Source: JADFUS01 sp964600025 (lineage in GTDB: Bacteria > Bacteroidota > Bacteroidia > Bacteroidales > Rikenellaceae). From it: 64,000 bases of DNA. The position numbers and the translations under genes were made by a program. Positions 61,679 to 64,000 of the stretch are shown here, piece after piece. How positions within the stretch are numbered: the first letter of the stretch is position 1; every line of letters begins with the position of its first letter. The stretch covers positions 1-64,000 of the forward strand of contig CAZRHJ010000004.1 of NCBI GenBank assembly GCA_964600025.1. The letters are read 5' to 3'. The notes under the pieces are model-generated. The model ran no database searches. It saw nothing but the letters and a program-made list of their open reading frames with translations, and was not told the origin of the DNA.

Positions 61679-61680
61679 AA

Positions 61681-62382
61681 TTATTCTTCGTTTTCTTCCT
61701 TATTTTTCTTTGGTGAATTACCCTCAACCACCATTACAAACTCTCCTTTTGGTTCAAACTCTGTGAAATGCTCAATAAGTTCAGAGGCAGTTCCTCGTAC
61801 TGTTTCCTCGAATTTTTTGGAAATTTCACGTGAAATAGATATTTGTGGATTATGAGTGAAAATCTCATTAATCATAGTAAGCGTTTTGATAATTCTATGT
61901 GGAGATTCATAAAAAATCATTGTACGTGGCTCGGTCGAAAGCTCAGTAAGCATTTTTGTTTTGCCTTTCTTTTGTGGCAAAAATCCCTCGAAACAAAATT
62001 TATCTGTTGGCAATCCGCTATTGACAAGAGCTGGAACAAAAGCCGTTGCCCCGGGTAGGGTTTCCACGTCTATTCCCTGTGCAACACATTCCCTAACAAG
62101 CATAAATCCAGGGTCGGAAATTGCGGGAGTTCCTGCATCAGAGATAAGAGCAGTAAGTTGTCCTGCTGCAATATTCTCTGCAACTCGTTTAACCGCAGCG
62201 TGTTCGTTAAATTTATGGAAGGCTTTTAGAGGTTTTTTAATCTCATAGTGTTTCAAAAGCACAGAAGATGTACGAGTATCTTCTGCCAAAATCAAATCAA
62301 CTTCATTCAGTACTTTTATAGCTCTGAACGTCATATCTTCAAGATTTCCAACGGGAGTTGGGACTATATATAATTTAGACAT
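61681..62382 (-). CDS. rsmI: 16S rRNA 2'-O-ribose C1402 methyltransferase
   Basis: Tetrapyrrole-methylase-fold enzyme that 2'-O-methylates C1402 of 16S rRNA. 233 residues. IVPTPVGNLEDMTFRAI opens the protein, then LILAEDTRTS, ISDAGTPAISDPG and FYESPHRI are all characteristic of RsmI. The C-terminus is a short Lys/Glu tail. Monocistronic. Upstream is a dispersed repeat. Confidence 0.95.
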   Translation of the reverse strand: MSKLYIVPTPVGNLEDMTFRAIKVLNEVDLILAEDTRTSSVLLKHYEIKKPLKAFHKFNEHAAVKRVAENIAAGQLTALISDAGTPAISDPGFMLVRECVAQGIDVETLPGATAFVPALVNSGLPTDKFCFEGFLPQKKGKTKMLTELSTEPRTMIFYESPHRIIKTLTMINEIFTHNPQISISREISKKFEETVRGTASELIEHFTEFEPKGEFVMVVEGNSPKKNKEENEE

Positions 62383-62412
62383 ATTTTATTTTTTCGTAAA
62401 GGTACATATTTT

Positions 62413-62551
62413 TATTGTTATCCAAATCTTTTCTAATACAAATCCTTACATCTTAGGCAATTTTGTAAATATCTGTAATGTAGACAAGATAGGCGAGTTT
62501 TGGGTTTTAGTGAACAGAACTAAACGAATATATATTTAGCAGACAGCACTA
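62413..62551. repeat. Dispersed repeat, diverged copy with doubled end
   Basis: TATTGTTATCC at the left, CATCTTAGGCAATTTTG and GTAGACAAGATAGGCGAG in the interior, then two successive right termini (TTTTAGTGAACAGAACT and ATTTAGCAGACAGCACTA). The doubled terminus recalls the copy at 284-349. Confidence 0.75.
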
Positions 62552-62587
62552 TAACAAGAATGTTAATATCTTGATGATAACTTTAAT

Positions 62588-62595
62588 TATTTTTG
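62588..62595 (+). promoter_or_regulatory. Candidate -7 box for the riboswitch transcript
   Basis: TATTTTTG fits TAnnTTTG, 38 nt before the riboswitch core. No -33 box at standard distance, so this is tentative. Confidence 0.4.
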
Positions 62596-62632
62596 TGGGA
62601 CAATAAGAATAAATATACCTACATTTGCTCAA

Positions 62633-62791
62633 CGAATGGTTCTAAAAAAAGATTAATAGGGAATACCGTGAAAAACTGTAACAGCTCCCGCTGCTGTGAG
62701 TTCCTTAATAGATTTTAACAGTCTTATCCACTGATTTACAATAAATTGGGAAGGAGTTAGAATTGGAACAAGTCAGAAGACCTGCCATTTG
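62633..62791 (+). ncRNA. Cobalamin (B12) riboswitch
   Basis: The conserved core is present in order: AGGGAA (62658-62663 region), ACCGTGAAAAACTGTAACAGC read as CCGTGAAAA, CTCCCGCTGCTGTGA, later GGGAAGGAGTTAG, and the B12 box AGTCAGAAGACCTGCC (62771-62786). A P1 stem closes between 62633-62639 and 62785-62791. It binds adenosyl- or related cobalamin and normally turns expression off. The only plus-strand gene downstream is nrdD, 373 nt away. Confidence 0.92.
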
Positions 62792-62838
62792 ATATTTGTT
62801 TTGTGCTTTCGGGAAGGCGGCTCAAAAACTTTAAAACT

Positions 62839-62862
62839 AATTTTCTTTGCAAAAAGAAAATT
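62839..62862 (+). terminator. Possible expression-platform hairpin
   Basis: AATTTTCTTT pairs perfectly with AAAGAAAATT (10 bp), loop GCAA, then ATCTTTTG. It follows the aptamer by 47 nt and could be the riboswitch terminator. The T-run is weak. Confidence 0.45.
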
Positions 62863-62893
62863 ATCTTTTGTCCTCCCATAATTTATTAAGGTT

Positions 62894-63150
62894 TATTGCT
62901 GTCCGTTAAAAATTTTAAAAATTATTGTAATGGATAAGCGATAACATATTACAGTGTTTTAATTTATGAGGGGCTTGGAAAACTGATTTTTAAAATTTTT
63001 ATCTTTCCGAAATCATACAAGCTCCCAATAAACTCGGATCTCTTAGGCTATTTTGCTGATGGTCATAACGTAGCGTACTGGCGTACGTGAGTTATGAGCA
63101 TCGGTGAAATAGACAAGATAGGCGAGTTTCGTTTTTAGCAGACAACAATA
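62894..63150. repeat. Long composite repeat (257 bp) between riboswitch and nrdD
   Basis: TATTGCTGTCCGTTAAAAA at the left and TTTTTAGCAGACAACAATA at the right. The left ~105 bases are module B; the right ~150 are the palindromic module A, nearly identical to the copies at 20630 and 27175. Flanking bases are ATTAAGGTT (62885-62893) and ATTAAAGTT (63151-63159), a 9-bp direct repeat with one mismatch. Its end is 14 nt before the nrdD start. Confidence 0.92.
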
Positions 63151-63164
63151 ATTAAAGTTATACT

Positions 63165-64000
63165 ATGAGTATTTCAGGAACAAGCATCATCAAGCGTGAT
63201 GGAAAGAGAGTTATTTTCTCTATTGACAAAATCAAATCGGCACTGCGAAAGGCATTTTTGTCGGTGGATAGTTTCGCCACAGAGGACGATATTACCACTA
63301 TACTTAGCCGAGTAAGAATTTCTGACGGAATGACAGTGGAGGAAATTCAAAATCAAGTAGAATTTGCACTTATGACAGAAAGATATTTTTCTGTTGCAAA
63401 ATCTTATATGCTTTACAGACAAAAGCAAAGCGAGGACAGAGAGGTAAGAGATAAATTATCTTTTTTGATAAACTACTGTGAGGCTGAAAACCCTGCCACT
63501 GGTAGCAAATTTGATGCAAATGCAAATGTCGAAAACAAAAACATTGCGACACTTATAGGTGAACTTCCAAAACAAAACTTTATTCGTCTAAATCGTCGTA
63601 TGCTTACAGACAGACTAAAAGAAATGTATGGCAAAGATTTTTCGGACAAATATGTGAGAATGTTAAATAGCCATTTCATCTACAAAAACGACGAAACAAG
63701 TTTGGCAAACTATTGTGCAAGTATAACTATGTATCCGTGGTTGCTTGGAGGAACAATGAGCATAGGGGGCAACTCAAAAGCACCTACTAACCTAAAATCA
63801 TTCTGTGGAGGCTTTGTAAATATGGTGTTTATGGTGTCGAGTATGCTTAGTGGAGCGTGTGCTACACCAGAGTTTTTGATGTATATGAACTATTTTATTG
63901 GCAAAGAATATGGTAAAGATTATTTCAAAGAGGCTGACAAAGTAGTTGATTTATCACTAAAACAACGCACACTTGACAAAGTTATTTGTGATTTCTTTGA
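63165..64000 (+). CDS. nrdD: Anaerobic (class III) ribonucleoside-triphosphate reductase, 5' part
   Basis: Makes deoxyribonucleotides by a glycyl-radical mechanism under anoxia. The ATG at 63165 opens a frame that runs off the window end (278 codons seen). An ATP-cone domain (about 5-95, IIKRDGKRVIFSIDKIKSAL in part) is followed by the start of the catalytic barrel: NYCASITMYPWLLGG, SFCGGFVNMVFMVSS and ACATPEFLMYMNYF, which match the NrdD type found in Bacteroidota and Thermotoga. The glycyl-radical C-terminus is not in view. Upstream are a B12 riboswitch and an inserted repeat. Confidence 0.87.
   Translation, partial: MSISGTSIIKRDGKRVIFSIDKIKSALRKAFLSVDSFATEDDITTILSRVRISDGMTVEEIQNQVEFALMTERYFSVAKSYMLYRQKQSEDREVRDKLSFLINYCEAENPATGSKFDANANVENKNIATLIGELPKQNFIRLNRRMLTDRLKEMYGKDFSDKYVRMLNSHFIYKNDETSLANYCASITMYPWLLGGTMSIGGNSKAPTNLKSFCGGFVNMVFMVSSMLSGACATPEFLMYMNYFIGKEYGKDYFKEADKVVDLSLKQRTLDKVICDFF

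Noticed and set aside
20630..63150. CRISPR array
   Set aside because: The repeats are far apart, long, palindromic and diverged, with no regular spacers and no cas genes.
62792..63164. A short gene between the B12 riboswitch and nrdD
   Set aside because: No frame of useful length; the only ATG in the early part stops after four codons, and most of the space is repeat.

Overview
The window looks like a chromosomal segment of an AT-rich, anaerobic member of the Bacteroidota, most likely order Bacteroidales. Three things point there. Several families are restricted to or typical of that phylum (Porin_10-type porin, DUF4919, DUF3822, DAHP synthase fused to chorismate mutase, the exbB-hypothetical-exbD-exbD cluster, imelysin plus di-haem oxidoreductase). 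At least five promoters fit the Bacteroidota sigma-ABfr consensus (TTTG or TTG, 20-21 nt, TAnnTTTG, usually TATCTTTG). The last gene is a class III (anaerobic) ribonucleotide reductase. Species cannot be named from the sequence.

Layout. 1-5740: tRNA-Arg(CCU) and a tripartite RND efflux operon on the minus strand. 5955-11406 (minus): DAHP synthase/chorismate mutase, an MltF-like lytic transglycosylase, a large porin, and phosphatidylserine synthase. 11596-16148 (plus): der and a secreted GH2 beta-galactosidase. 16269-20540 (minus): rpoN, a tRNA-dihydrouridine synthase and a B12-binding radical SAM protein. 20853-28770: a GNAT enzyme, a biotin-dependent carboxyltransferase, cytidine deaminase, a DUF4919 protein, lpdA, ung and a HAD phosphatase. 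28903-33394: thrS, infC with an AUU start, a MATE exporter and tRNA-Asn. 33486-38642: aspS diverging from tadA-dprA-tatD-ansA. 38926-41271: the TonB-system energizer exbB/exbD. 41520-45760 (minus): ProXp-ala-like deacylase, M24 aminopeptidase P and two tandem M23 peptidase paralogues. 45889-48510: alaS. 48863-55713: outer-membrane barrel, imelysin lipoprotein, di-haem cytochrome lipoprotein and the CcsBA haem lyase, a coherent iron/c-type cytochrome cluster. 55908-60126 (minus): a hypothetical-DUF3822-rsmD-nucleoside-recognition operon, then asnS. 60227-62382: a RecD-like helicase converging on rsmI. 62633-64000: a cobalamin riboswitch, a mobile repeat and the 5' part of nrdD.

The most unusual content is not protein-coding. 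A family of about 15 intergenic elements runs through the whole window. Its ends are imperfect inverted repeats (TATTG-TGTCTGCTAAAAA type), and the best-preserved short form is 154 bp in three copies (20630, 27175, 31634). Its interior is one long imperfect palindrome with a compensatory base change between copies. Two copies have 9-bp flanking direct repeats. A second module of about 100 bp occurs alone (window start, 23590) or joined to the first (62894-63150, 257 bp). Several copies end within a few bases of stop codons, or lie between a promoter or riboswitch and its gene. They therefore look like MITE-type elements that have been used as terminators and leaders. No transposase is present in the window.
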